A stretch of DNA of 64,000 bases, taken from assembly GCA_038501785.1 (NCBI GenBank), contig JBAMJR010000170.1, positions 372,001 through 436,000 of the forward strand. The letters run 5' to 3'. Shown piece after piece: positions 53,569-64,000 of the stretch (within the stretch, counting starts at the first letter, position 1; every line of letters starts with the position of its first letter). Below the pieces are notes generated by a model, which did not search any database, was not told where the DNA came from, and saw nothing but the letters and a program-made list of their open reading frames with translations. The translations under genes and the position numbers were made by a program. The stretch comes from Myoxocephalus aenaeus. Its lineage: Eukaryota; Chordata; Actinopteri; Perciformes; Cottidae.

Positions 53569-55439
53569 AATAGATGTAAACATTGTGGCCATAAGAGGTC
53601 ATTAAATTAGATGCTTTAAGTAAATCTAGATTAATGTGTTACATTTTAACCTCTCAGAATGACCTGTCACTACATTGCTGAATGGCTTTCTGTTTGGGGC
53701 TTGGAGCGGGTGTTTGTTCAAACCGGGTGCTCTTGCATGTTGAATAGATCTAAAAAGGTTTGTCTGGAGAACGAGTCGTTTTAGAGAAAGCTTCAATACG
53801 GAGACACTCGTGAGAACTGTTTAGTGTCTAGTGAGGTTTGATTCATCCCTCACACAATCAAACACCTGAACAAAACACTTCAGCAAAAAGAAACGCTGAT
53901 ATCTATCTGCGGTGCGGCCATTCTGTATGTTTACTAGTGGAAGTGTGGCACACTAAACTCACATATATATCATGCATTGTGTGCAGCCGGGACAGGGAGA
54001 GGCTTCATAGAAAGTGGACCTCCTGCCCGGCGTCCTCTGCAGCTGGGGACCTAAATCCTCTCTCCCTGTGGAGTCTGGGGGGCGGGGAGCTTTCTCCTGC
54101 TGCTTTCCATTACATTTGGACATCAGACTTTTGTAAATTTCCGACCAGCCACAACGTTTTTGATATAAAAGGCTATGAATCTTAAATTAGATCGTTCAAC
54201 TGGGTTGGCATTTCTTTTGTGCAACCCTTTGCCACCCTGCCAGGGATATTGTCTTCACTGAGAGGATTTGTTTTTTCAAACATCTAGTAATGTTAAAATC
54301 CATGCAATTCCCAAATATAGTCTGTTTTTATAATGCTACAACTGTTATTGGTTATTGTCACATAGGCCAAAGGATGTTGGTGCATTCACTTCCATTTATT
54401 TCCAAACTTGGTTTCAATACGTTGTCTGATCATCTGATTGTGGAGCCCTACTGGATTGAGTTGGCAAGCATCATCTAGCAGTGTGGCAGCGAGGAGATAA
54501 GATGTTATCATAATCAATGGGTTGTGTTGCCAGAAACTACAAAAATAGATCTCAAGTTGTGAAAGAAAAACAGAATTATCCTTTGTTTGGACAAATACAT
54601 TCTAGAATACGAAGGTATATTGCATATTTTTAAGTATGGAACACCTTTAAGAAGTTTTTTTTCTTCTTATGTATAATAAACCATGACTAACAATGTACTA
54701 GTCGGTCTTCCCCAGACTGTCTGTGGCTCACTGCTTCTTAATGAAAATGTAAATCTGTATAAACAAATATATACTTTCATTAAAAAGGTTCAGTAAGTTC
54801 CTCATACAGCCGAGAACTGTAGTTTTTAGTAAATGTTAAATGGTGCGTTATTAGGAACTATTTTCAGTTTGTATTGCTCTTGTGAGTATTTCCTGCAGCT
54901 GGACAGTGTATGATGACACTGAGAAATAAGATAAATCAGGTTTTGGAAAACATAGCATGAAATAATGTTTTTATAAATGATGGATACTAACACTGTCCAG
55001 CGAAAATAAAAAAGCACAATATAAAATGACAGTTTCATGTTCTGTTCTAATACCTTTTAGTGTATTGTATTAATCAACTCTGCACCAAACACTCTATGTA
55101 ATAACTCACATTTGATCAGCTCCATCTCACCACAAACTGGTACCAAATTCTCCCGAAAAGACCAACAGATTCACGATGCTACCTGCGGCCCCGCCCGCCC
55201 CGCCGGCGTCCCCGAGTGGTGCTTTGTGCCGTGTGCAGGTCCGCGGCTGTTTCCTGCCTCACTGAGCCACGGTGGTCCACAGAGGCAGATTTGTCACAGC
55301 CTTTAACTTCCGTCTGTGTATATTCTATTAACGAGCCCTGTTGTGGGACAACAATGACTCCCCGTTTGTATTGTCCGTCGATGACACGCGCAGTAAACGA
55401 ATCATAGCAGCAATCCCCCCGCCGGCGCCCCATTTCAAC

Positions 55440-56170
55440 TGCATCAATTTATGACTTCCAGGTTTGGGGATACCCCGAGGCTATAAATCTAGGCCGCAAC
55501 AATCCATATTCAATTTGATTTCGGGGTGTTCTTTCTCATTCCGACGTCCATTTGTCACTGCATGTTGAACTCATGATCCAACAGAGGCTAGTTGGAGCCC
55601 CCCCCCCCCCCCCCCTTTTTACTCTTTCCTCCCTGAAATCAATAGAGCTCATTTTTCCACCCCGACCCCTAAAGACATCGCTCCGTCGGCGAAAACGGAT
55701 GAGGGAATCGCGCTCGCACATAGTAATGCATTTCATTTGCTGCAAGTTAACGGCAATTGGTCGGTCACATTCACTTATCATCAGATGAAATGAAATCACA
55801 GCGAATAAAAGCAGCGCTCTTTGTTTACAGCTCGACTCCGGCGCCGACGCGTCGTCCCCTCCGAGGCCGATCTTATTCTGCATGTGTCGCTCCTCGGCGC
55901 CCATAACGTGGAGGGAAAATGATTTTGTCATTAAATCCATCAATCCGGGGTTGATTGAAGCGGTGTTCATTCCATTGTTTGCCTTTTGAAAGGGGGGAAA
56001 CCATTAGTCCCAGAGTGATACTTTGGGCAGGCGTCGTCAATAAGCAAGCCGCCAGTGGGAGTAATTATTGCTGCATGAAGCTGTCGGCGCAGGGAGGTAA
56101 TGCGATCTCGCACGCTCTCATTTTCTCCCATGACGCTAATTTCACACCTAAAAATCAGGAAGATAAAGCG
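55440..56170. promoter_or_regulatory. Candidate conserved non-coding block downstream of fam135b
   Basis: A compositionally distinct stretch with many intact CpGs (GCGCCGACGCGTCG near 55838). Homeobox-like cores (TCATTAAATCCATCAATCC near 55927, AGTAATTATTGC near 56060) are present, and there is no repeat apart from the poly-C run. It looks like a developmental enhancer, but only by composition. Confidence 0.3.
55598..55615. repeat. Poly-C run (18 bp)
   Basis: A homopolymer inside an otherwise unique GC-rich block; its length may be a sequencing error. Confidence 0.9.
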
Positions 56171-58389
56171 ACACAAATAAAGCAGAACTGGACTTTCATT
56201 ACTGTTTGAAACGATGTCTTTCTGTCTTGATGATGTTTCGTTTTTTTTTTCATCTGGAAGAGCAAAGGATGCTACAAAGCCACAGATCTCCCTCCACCAT
56301 CGTGTTTGTGCAGTTAGTTCTTCTTCTTTGAAACGTTGTTCTGACTGAGAAAAATGGCTACCGAGCACAAAGTAGGCTTCATGCTTTCAAAAGCAAGAGC
56401 AGTTCATTATTACGACCAGCAGACAGTGAAGACTCTTTTTCTAATGTAAGATGCTGCTCCATAACACAAAGGGACCATAATGGAGGTGGCAGGGCTGTAA
56501 AACCATCTCACTGTTTTTTTGGGCTTTCTCAACTCATTATCTGTACTGTATTCTGTCTTGTCATTTGAATATCGTTATGTATTTCAAAAGAAAGTGTTAA
56601 CTTAAACCTGTCATGATGCTAAGGAGCGTTGGCTGTGAGGTTGTCTGTAGATGGAGAATATTACCCAGCAATCCACCATGTTGGATAGCCCCAGTTTGAG
56701 CCCATCATGTATTACCATTATTCCAACTGCTTCACAATAAAAAACAAGATTGTATTGATTTTATTTGACTAATTAATTGAATTAATGATGACATTAGATG
56801 GACAATAAAATCATCAACAAACTCATCACTATTCTTCCCGCGGGGAACATGAATGTCTGCACCAAAATTTCTTCGATCCAATAGTAAATAATCCAATATT
56901 CCTCTCAAATGTGACCCTCACAACCCAATCATTAGGATTCATTGTTCAAACTATGGTGGCAAGCCATTCTGAATAGTTATTGGTACATTTTAGTCTGGAC
57001 CACCAAAGGGACGGATCGGTAGGTTGGGCATTCATTGCTGGTGACACTTTCAGTTTCGAAAGAACGGTCAAAACCAGCGCAGTGCAGGCCGAGAATCGCT
57101 GACATTTAGTCCTTAAGGGTCAAAAAAAAAAACAGCAGATTCTACACCTTGCTTTCCTCCAGCCTGTTTTAGAGCTGATTTCCATCTTCTTTGAATAATA
57201 AAAAAAAATCACTTATTACTATTGGGTTGAGATCTTCTCAGACACAAGTCCACGTCTCCTCCAAACTTAGTATGTAGTCTCCAACCGGACATTTATCAGT
57301 GCCTTCTTCACAGAGAGGTATAATTTCAGGAGGGACGAATCAGTCAGACTCGTCCTTTAAAATGAGCAATAGATGGTGGCATCCCTCCATTTGTAAGGTC
57401 ATATACAATATACTGCAATATTAGAACATAGATATTATGATTATTTCTTCATTAGCCATGGCTATTTTCTGATATGAGGATTCTCTCCAGCAGATGGGGC
57501 TACTACTCTCTGTTTTCACCTGTTATGTGGCACATGGCTGCGGCTATCAAACGGTTCAGCAATGAAGCCATTTTGTAATTTAGCCATCTGTAATATAAGT
57601 TTGTCAGTAATATCTGAAAAACATTCACACAATGCCCTTTAAATTGTGACAGATTGTCTGATTGCAATGTGTGTCGGTAGATCTTTGCACATTTGTCGAG
57701 CTGATTGGGGAGCTTCAGAGGAACGTGGGTGTCGGCGTGCTAAAAGCAGTCTCACGGCATCTCCATTGGCTGCGAGGGCGCTGGTGTGAGCCCAGAGGTC
57801 AGACACATGTCTAATGAGCAGAGCAGTGCGAGACACCCGGAGCAGTGAAGAGCTATAGGTAACGATATATATCGATCCATGAAGCATTTAACATTTACTG
57901 TAGCATCCTCACTGGCAGGGAGGTGTCAGGATGCCTCTTTATCGCTCCAGTAAGTAGTTACAGAACAAGGAAAAACTTCTGATGAACCAAAATGAGAAAA
58001 TTAGGCCACAAAGTAAAAATAAAAACTCCCATCAAATCCATTCATCTTACGGCGTCAGAAGCCAGTGAGAGTCCGTGAAGTGAATTTTTGCTTTCAGCTT
58101 TTCCTCAAGGTGACCAAACCTTTTTAATAATAACAAGCCGACTTCCAAAAAGTGATTCAGACAATACCCACCAATTTGGGAGCATCGATGGTGAACACAC
58201 TTCACCGGCCACATCCATATCATTTCTCTGTTGGGGTGTGCTGTAACTGTAGGTCAGTGAATCCTGAAACCAGATATATGTGTGGGGGATGACAGGCTGT
58301 CAAGACAGAGAGCCGCTAAGAGGCAGAGAGAGAGAGAGCGGGGAGGGAAAGGATATGGTTGATGCTGTGTTGAACAGTTTCAAAGAAAT

Positions 58390-58500
58390 GCTTCAGCATT
58401 TTGGGAAATGTGCTTATTTGCCTTATTTCTAGAAGATGAGAAGATTGATGTCAGTCTCATTGTCGTGCATTGAGCACAGAGCTAAGTCAGGGGGAAACAT
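58390..58500 (+). repeat. Fish interspersed repeat, degenerate copy
   Basis: CTTCAGCATTTTGGGAAATG, CTTATTTG, AGATGAGAAGATTGATGTCA and GGGGGAAACATGG in order, the same family as 3620-3740. Confidence 0.55.
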
Positions 58501-58855
58501 GGAAAAACACGAGACCCGCTGCTACATAGTTGGTGTTTCACCCAAAGTGTTGACTCCCTTTGGGTTGTCTGGTCACTGCCGAGATTAAGACCTCACGCCT
58601 CATAGTAACGTCAAACAGAGGTGCTTTTCTTTTGGCAATCATTGATACCCGAAGACATACTTTGATTTCTGCTCCTTCCCTGCAGATTTTCACATTTCTT
58701 TCACCTGACCGCTGATGAAGTCTCAAATTGACCGTCGTAACGTTGTACTGGAAAATATAGATGAAGGAACTCTGAATATAAAACGTTAACCCGAAGATTA
58801 ACGTTATTGTCCGATCCCAGTGTGTGATTTGACTTGACCCACTCACAGACACATA

Positions 58856-59088
58856 CCGTAAAAGTCGGGTTACAAGCCGCTTCTACCTCCGGTGGGTGTC
58901 CCCGCTGTAGCAAGCTAGCCCGCGTTCCCTCTGCCCGAGTCGGGTGTCGAGCCGGGGCTGGTCCTGGTGGGGCTAGTGGTTGTCGGGGAGCTAGCAGGAG
59001 CGCTAGCAGGAGCGCTAACTGGCTACAGCGGGGAGCTAACGGGGACACTGACCGAAGGTAGTAGCGGCTTGTAACCTGACTTTTACGG
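58856..59088. mobile_element. TA-flanked foldback element B (233 bp)
   Basis: Same termini as element A at 21998: CCGTAAAAGTCGGGTTACAA at the left, its complement with one mismatch at the right, TA on both sides (58854-58855 and 59089-59090). Shares the interior CGAGTCGGGTGTCGAGC and the 12-bp GCTAGCAGGAGC repeat (2 units). It lacks the 15-bp minisatellite and so shows the likely ancestral form. No coding capacity. Confidence 0.87.
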
Positions 59089-59599
59089 TAACTCAAAACC
59101 CATACACTCACTTCCCAAATGTTAGCAAACAGTTGACATGAGGACTAATCAATTAAACATTGACAACAGACAAAGGCGAGTTCATTCTTTAAAGCTCCAT
59201 CGGGCAAACACATGTTACCAAGAGCTCTGCACATGAGGCTTATTTAAAATGGGAACTAAGCAACATGAAGTTGGTTTATTAACAGTTAGCTAAAGTTAGC
59301 TAGCCAGTTAATGTCATCCAATATTTGCATAACCCATGATAAAGGGCACATGACAATATAGTGTGACTGGATGCAAATAAGAACCTACATTTCATGTTCA
59401 AAACTAGAAGTGAAAAGAGCAACACCTCTCAAGCTCACTAAGGAACATGGGTGTTTAAAAAAAAGAGTTATATATGAATATAAACAGAACTAACCATTTC
59501 TTGACAAACAACAGCTGGGTGCATTGGCCGTACCAAAGTTGTTGTCAGAGTACGGTTTCCAAGTTCGGATTTTAGAATTTGAACACAAGGAACAAACTA

Positions 59600-59738
59600 T
59601 GAAGCCCATTTCCACCAGTAAAAGAAACACATTATGAGATAAGAAGTCAAAATGATGATAGAAAGTCAAAATTATGAGATATTATGGCTTTTTTTTTCCT
59701 CATCATTTTTTTATTTTACCCGCGGAAATGGGCTTCCA
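59600..59738. mobile_element. TA-flanked MITE, GGAAGCCCATT termini, copy B (139 bp)
   Basis: The ends TGAAGCCCATTTCCACCAGT and CCGCGGAAATGGGCTTCCA are inverted, with TA at 59598-59599 and 59739-59740. Only AAGTCAAAAT-type AT-rich DNA lies between. Same family as 23902-24677. Confidence 0.8.
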
Positions 59739-61779
59739 TAAAAAAACACATGAACAAGGTTTTTTAATTATTTAGTTTCACCTAGGTCTCATTCTCATAA
59801 TAATATAGTATATGGTCTTCACCCTTTAATGATGTTAATATGTGGTTTTTCATTTCACATGGAGCCTGGCTTGGTTTCCCCCCCTGCAGCGAGTCTTTAT
59901 TCTCGCTCTGTGGGAGAATGCAAATAGTCATATTAATGTTTTACATTGCTTAAAGAAGCATATGATATATTATCTCATTTTGTTTCCATTTTAGTTTTGC
60001 TTCACATGCTTTTTTTTGGGTGACATGATTTTCATGCATAACCATCATCCTCCTTATTTCATGTAATGTGTCGATTCCATAATGTCAATGTCATCAGAAC
60101 ATGACCTTGACATTTGCCCGTCATAGCTCGCTGCATTGCTAACGATGTGTTGTTTCTTACACAGTGTGTTTTATTCGAAGCCTGAGGGACACACAACAAG
60201 CCACAGCAGTCACGTCGTGGGGGAATATAGAAGCGTGTTTTGATTAATTAATTTAAAAATAAATAAAGATAATGATATATGGTATATATTTGGTCTCGTA
60301 AAAGAAGCTGGGAGTTCTCTGAAATCATTGGAATGAGAAAAAGATGCACACAGATCAGAGGTTTTTGGCTCTTGCTGAGGATGTGGAAATGAATTATCTG
60401 AAAAGCATTCAGGATGGTGGAGATTCAGCATCTTACCCAAAACTGCTGGATGGGAAAGATAAAGGCAGATCTGGCACGGGGGGTTTAAAAAAAAAAAAAG
60501 AAATATGAACTAATCTCCCTGTAATCCCAAGAGATCCCAGCATGCAAAGAAATGGTAATCCCATGTAATGATAGATGATCCTTGGAAAGGTCCACTCTCT
60601 CATGCAAAAGAAAGGCGATGACAGAAAGGTGAAAGAGAGAATGTACTATGCGGGAAAATATATCCATAGGGGCTTTACGAGTGGACTCTCAAGTAAGCCA
60701 TCATGACTTTCGTCCTTCTACGAAATGTGCTGCATTGGCGAAATCCCAAACATGCTGAGCGAGAGATATTGTGTCTTGATATGTTCTGAATCCATTTCAT
60801 TTTTAACGACAGATTAACCTTGATCCTGCGTATCTCGGGATTATCCACTCTGTGACAAGTGCATATGGTGTGCTTTTCTGAAATGCATCCAAATCCAACT
60901 TCCCAGCTCCCCCCCCCCATCCCCCAATCTGGATCTGTCTCCCGATCTGGAGCAATGCTAGTAGGACTCTCGGGAATCAACCGCACGTCTTTAGATGTCA
61001 GGGGGGCGCTGTGATCCTCCTCTGAACATCACACAACTCCTCCGAGGCAGAATCAGATTATTCCTCTCGCCCGACATTTGTCTTCCAGATGCATTCCTGT
61101 TAACTTGTGTTCCTCGCTGGAGTCTCAACCTTTTTCTTGTGTGGAAGCAGAAAATGTGTGAACTTAACTTGACATAACATTCTCAGTCCCATCTCGCAAT
61201 ACCGAGGCTTGGTCAGTGACCCTATGCTCAGAACTGTGACGCTCTAGGTTTCCTTCTAGTTTCAACTTTGATCGGCATCAAATTTAACATGCATAAGCTT
61301 TTCAAAATAAAAATCCAAGGTAGGTTAACTTAGTTTTTAGGTTTACTTGCTTAGACAACAAAAGGTACTTAGTTGGGTTTAGGAAAACATCTGGATTTGG
61401 GTTAAAATAAGTAAATTTGTCACGCAAATTAAGTACACTCGTTCCATAATTAACGTATGAGGTGAAAGTTTGGGTTGATAGAAGTGGAGTTACTTTAGTA
61501 TAGAAGTTACCCAGCAAATATCATCATCTGGCTGACGTTTTTGGTTCGACCATTCACCCCCCGTTTGGACTTTTGCGGTCTTTATACTTTCCGGTTCATA
61601 ATTAAGTGGATTACATAAGAATAGATTTTGTGAGGTACCTACAAATTACAGCCCATTCATTTGTGTAGATACAGCTACGAACGCTGTCCAAATGAAATAC
61701 GTTTGTCTTTCCACTGGCTTTCCATCTGCACTACTATTACCACCTTTCCTCACTAACATCCCAAATTCATTGTCCATTG

Positions 61780-62013
61780 TCAATGTCCCTATGCTCATAT
61801 ATATTATTCAATATATGTTTATATAGTTAAATATTAATGTTGATGCTAGTTTCTGTGTTCTACTCTGTTGTCTTTAATGTCTTCAATTGATCTTGTTTAT
61901 TGTATATCATATGTATATGTACAACGAGAGCAATGTGTAACTGGAGTCAAATTCCAATTTGTGTACACACACACAGACACACACACGGCCAATAAAGCCG
62001 ATTCTGATTCTGA
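61780..62013 (+). mobile_element. Truncated fish LINE-like 3' end
   Basis: TTTATTGTATATC, GTAACTGGAGTCAAATTCC, a CA-rich part, then GCCAATAAAGCCGATTCTGA and a second TTCTGA. This tail (AATAAA followed by GATTCTG repeats) is widespread in teleosts at 3' ends of L2/CR1-type LINEs. No reverse transcriptase frame remains, so it is 5'-truncated. Confidence 0.6.
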
Positions 62014-64000
62014 CATAAATCCAGAAGGCATGTTGAGTAGTTACGCATGAGTTAACGTAAGTAGTATGTAAGTAACACTGACTTGGTTTCACGCAGGTCT
62101 CCTGGGTGAAAGTCCGTGTTTTTTTGACCCAGCTATTCCATCTCAGACCTCTTCTCTCAACAGAGTCTGTCACTCTTTTTACCAACGTCAGCTGCTCAGC
62201 CTTTGACCGTCTAATACTGACAAGATTGTGTTAGTGATAGCGCATCTCATAGATGCTATTGGCTGCCTCGGTGAGTCGGTATCAGAAGCAGAGGGCCACA
62301 GTGTTGGTGTTTGACAAGTTGGGAGTGAGAACAGGTTGGCGATGTAGCGCCCGTGCCCTGGAGGCCTGCCTCCGGCTGCAGACACTGGTGAAAAGACACA
62401 GGTGGAAGACGGAAAAAGTTGATTTAAAGTTGATAAATTGATATCTACGTAATAATATAAGTAAGCCATTTATATTGGAAAGATAAAACGTCAAAGATCA
62501 TCATGAAAAAAAACGTTTCTATTTTATACATCCAGTGTAACAAAGCTTTGAGGGATGAGACGGATCTAATGTTGATGAGTACAGCTATTTCTCTGGATAC
62601 AGTTCTTGCTCACTACTGTATAATAGAGTTTGTTTTTCGCTGAGGTTTTGATTCGTTACTGCCTGGGAGTTCAGAAGGAGCTTTACTTCACACCAGACTT
62701 TCTTTTTTGTATAAAGAGACAAACGCCAGTGACAAGGACTGAGGTTTTAGATTAATACATTATTAAGGAAATAATGAAGAGATTAATAGTGACAAAACTA
62801 TAAACTGTAAACACAAGCAAAAAAAAAAGTAACAACATTTTCGAAATGACCTTCAATGTGGTGTTTCGTCCTCTACATCCAGAAAGTATGAGAGAAAAGG
62901 TCAACCGAGAAAGATAATGTGAGGGTGAGATGATTTAGCCCTTTGTGATTTAGCTCGATTACATTTGAGTATCCATGAAATAACATTGCACTGCAGCCTT
63001 GATTCACCCTGTCTTCATTTTCCCTAAATGCGTTTGTCCAGCTCCTTCTGTGGGGGGTAAGGGTGGATTGAGATGGATGGAGGGACAGACGTGGGAGGAT
63101 GGGCGTCATAGCTGCCTGGGTTTCTGTAGATGTGCTGCGGTAGTCGTTTCTTCTAAGAGAAGACACGGAACACAAATTTGGTCATCTTTGCCAAAGCTCT
63201 CCTCCCATACTCCGTGGATATTTACACTTGCAGGTAAATAATTAAGCATCAAAGTCTCACTCAAAGTTAATTGGCAGATTAGTAGACGAAGGTCATCCTC
63301 AGAAGATTTCAATTGCCTTACAGTTTCATTAAGAGCAAGAGAAGCATCGAGGATCCATCAATGGTAGCCTCCCCTGCTAATACAGTTAATTGGCAGTTTG
63401 ATTAAATTTCAGAATTGAATTGAGAAGTTGGCTATTCATCCTTTTCATTTTACAGAGATACAGTTTTCTCACCGCGGACGATGGCGGAGAAGTCTATTAA
63501 TGAAAAGTACTGTGATTCTGAGCTAATTTTTAAAAGCTACTGAGCCGTTTAATCACTGGCAGATTCTCAGAAAAGATAGTCGGGACACAAGATTTGACCG
63601 GGGATTTACTTTTGAATGTCCTCTTCGGTGGCCAGACGATGTCGATCCGGACCAGAACCGTTTGCATTGGGCAAGAAATGCTCGCAAAAATTTTTTTAAA
63701 CATAAAAACCTCCATGTTCCTCAAGGGAAACATCCAGCAGGGATTCTAGTGAAGACGGAGAGATCGGCCGCTTTATGAATTTGAAAGGAGGTGCATGCGG
63801 AGCAAAGTGACCCGCTGGAATTGCTGGTGGAGGGGGAGCGTTACGTGCTCTTGGATTGGATGTGGACAACGGCCTGTTGTGACCACTCTGTTTCATTAGC
63901 ATTTCTAACCCACGGTGCTGTAGGGAAGCAGAAATACAGTGAAAGGCATGTGAGGCGAATTAATGAGGAGCAGGTGATGAAAGGGTTACAGGGAATTCAC

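Larger units (their letters stand above)
53325..54190. repeat. Partly duplicated fish repeat around the (AT)n tracts
   Basis: A block of about 36 bp, CCTAAATCCTCTCTCCCTGT then GGAGTCTGGGGGGC, occurs at about 53325-53358 and again at 54050-54083 in the same orientation. The longer second copy (53620-54190) looks like a dispersed repeat with a defined 3' part; I cannot name it. Confidence 0.5.
53070..64000. other. Intergenic region downstream of fam135b
   Basis: About 10.9 kb with no supported gene on either strand. It holds AT microsatellites and inverted repeats (53.3-53.6 kb), a GC-rich unique block (55.1-56.2 kb), a degenerate repeat copy (58.4 kb), two TA-flanked elements (58856-59088 and 59600-59738) and a LINE-like 3' tail (61780-62013). 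The longest frames (133-144 aa, minus strand, 55.5-56.4 kb) lack any recognisable domain or splice context. Confidence 0.6.

Noticed and set aside
55536..56368. Minus-strand frames of 133-144 aa as a gene
   Set aside because: No domain, no splice partners, no start context; codon pattern looks random and one frame crosses a poly-C run.

Overview
The window is vertebrate nuclear DNA, most likely from a percomorph-type teleost. It holds short exons bounded by GT/AG introns, many (CA/TG)n and (AT)n microsatellites, small TA- and 8-bp-duplication DNA transposons, and fish-type LINE/SINE tails. One gene is complete, one is partial, and everything else is intronic or intergenic.

Positions 1-2439 (minus strand) hold the 5' end of a type IX collagen alpha-1 gene (col9a1 type). 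It consists of a signal-peptide exon, a short exon encoding a Cys-Pro linker that ends in QDDLPG, and the start of the thrombospondin-N-like (TSPN) domain, which runs off the left edge. About 9 kb of intergenic DNA separates it from a divergent gene on the plus strand.

Positions ~11450-53070 (plus strand) hold a complete fam135b gene. A TATA-containing GA-rich promoter precedes a non-coding exon 1 that ends at 11519. Nineteen coding exons follow (18458-49632), whose phases join without conflict into 1388 codons plus stop. A 3' UTR of about 3.4 kb ends at the AATAAA at 53044. The protein has the conserved FAM135 N-terminal region, a long disordered middle encoded by one 1963-bp exon, and a C-terminal DUF676 alpha/beta-hydrolase domain with a GHSLG nucleophile elbow.

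The head-to-head pair col9a1 type / fam135 matches the arrangement I recall for human COL9A1/FAM135A, yet the FAM135 protein here is clearly of the B type. The locus therefore looks like the ohnologous block that kept a COL9A1-like gene which mammals lost beside FAM135B.

The introns and flanks carry identifiable mobile elements. There are two TA-flanked foldback elements with CCGTAAAAGTCGGG termini, one of which has grown a 15-bp minisatellite with a 75-bp higher-order repeat. Two further TA-flanked elements have GGAAGCCCATT termini. Two hAT-type elements have perfect 8-bp target duplications; one sits inside an arm of a perfect palindrome and the other carries a decayed BED-finger transposase. 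There are also a decayed Tc1/mariner transposase fragment and LINE/SINE-like tails. Downstream of 53.1 kb I see repeats and one GC-rich unique block, but no further gene.
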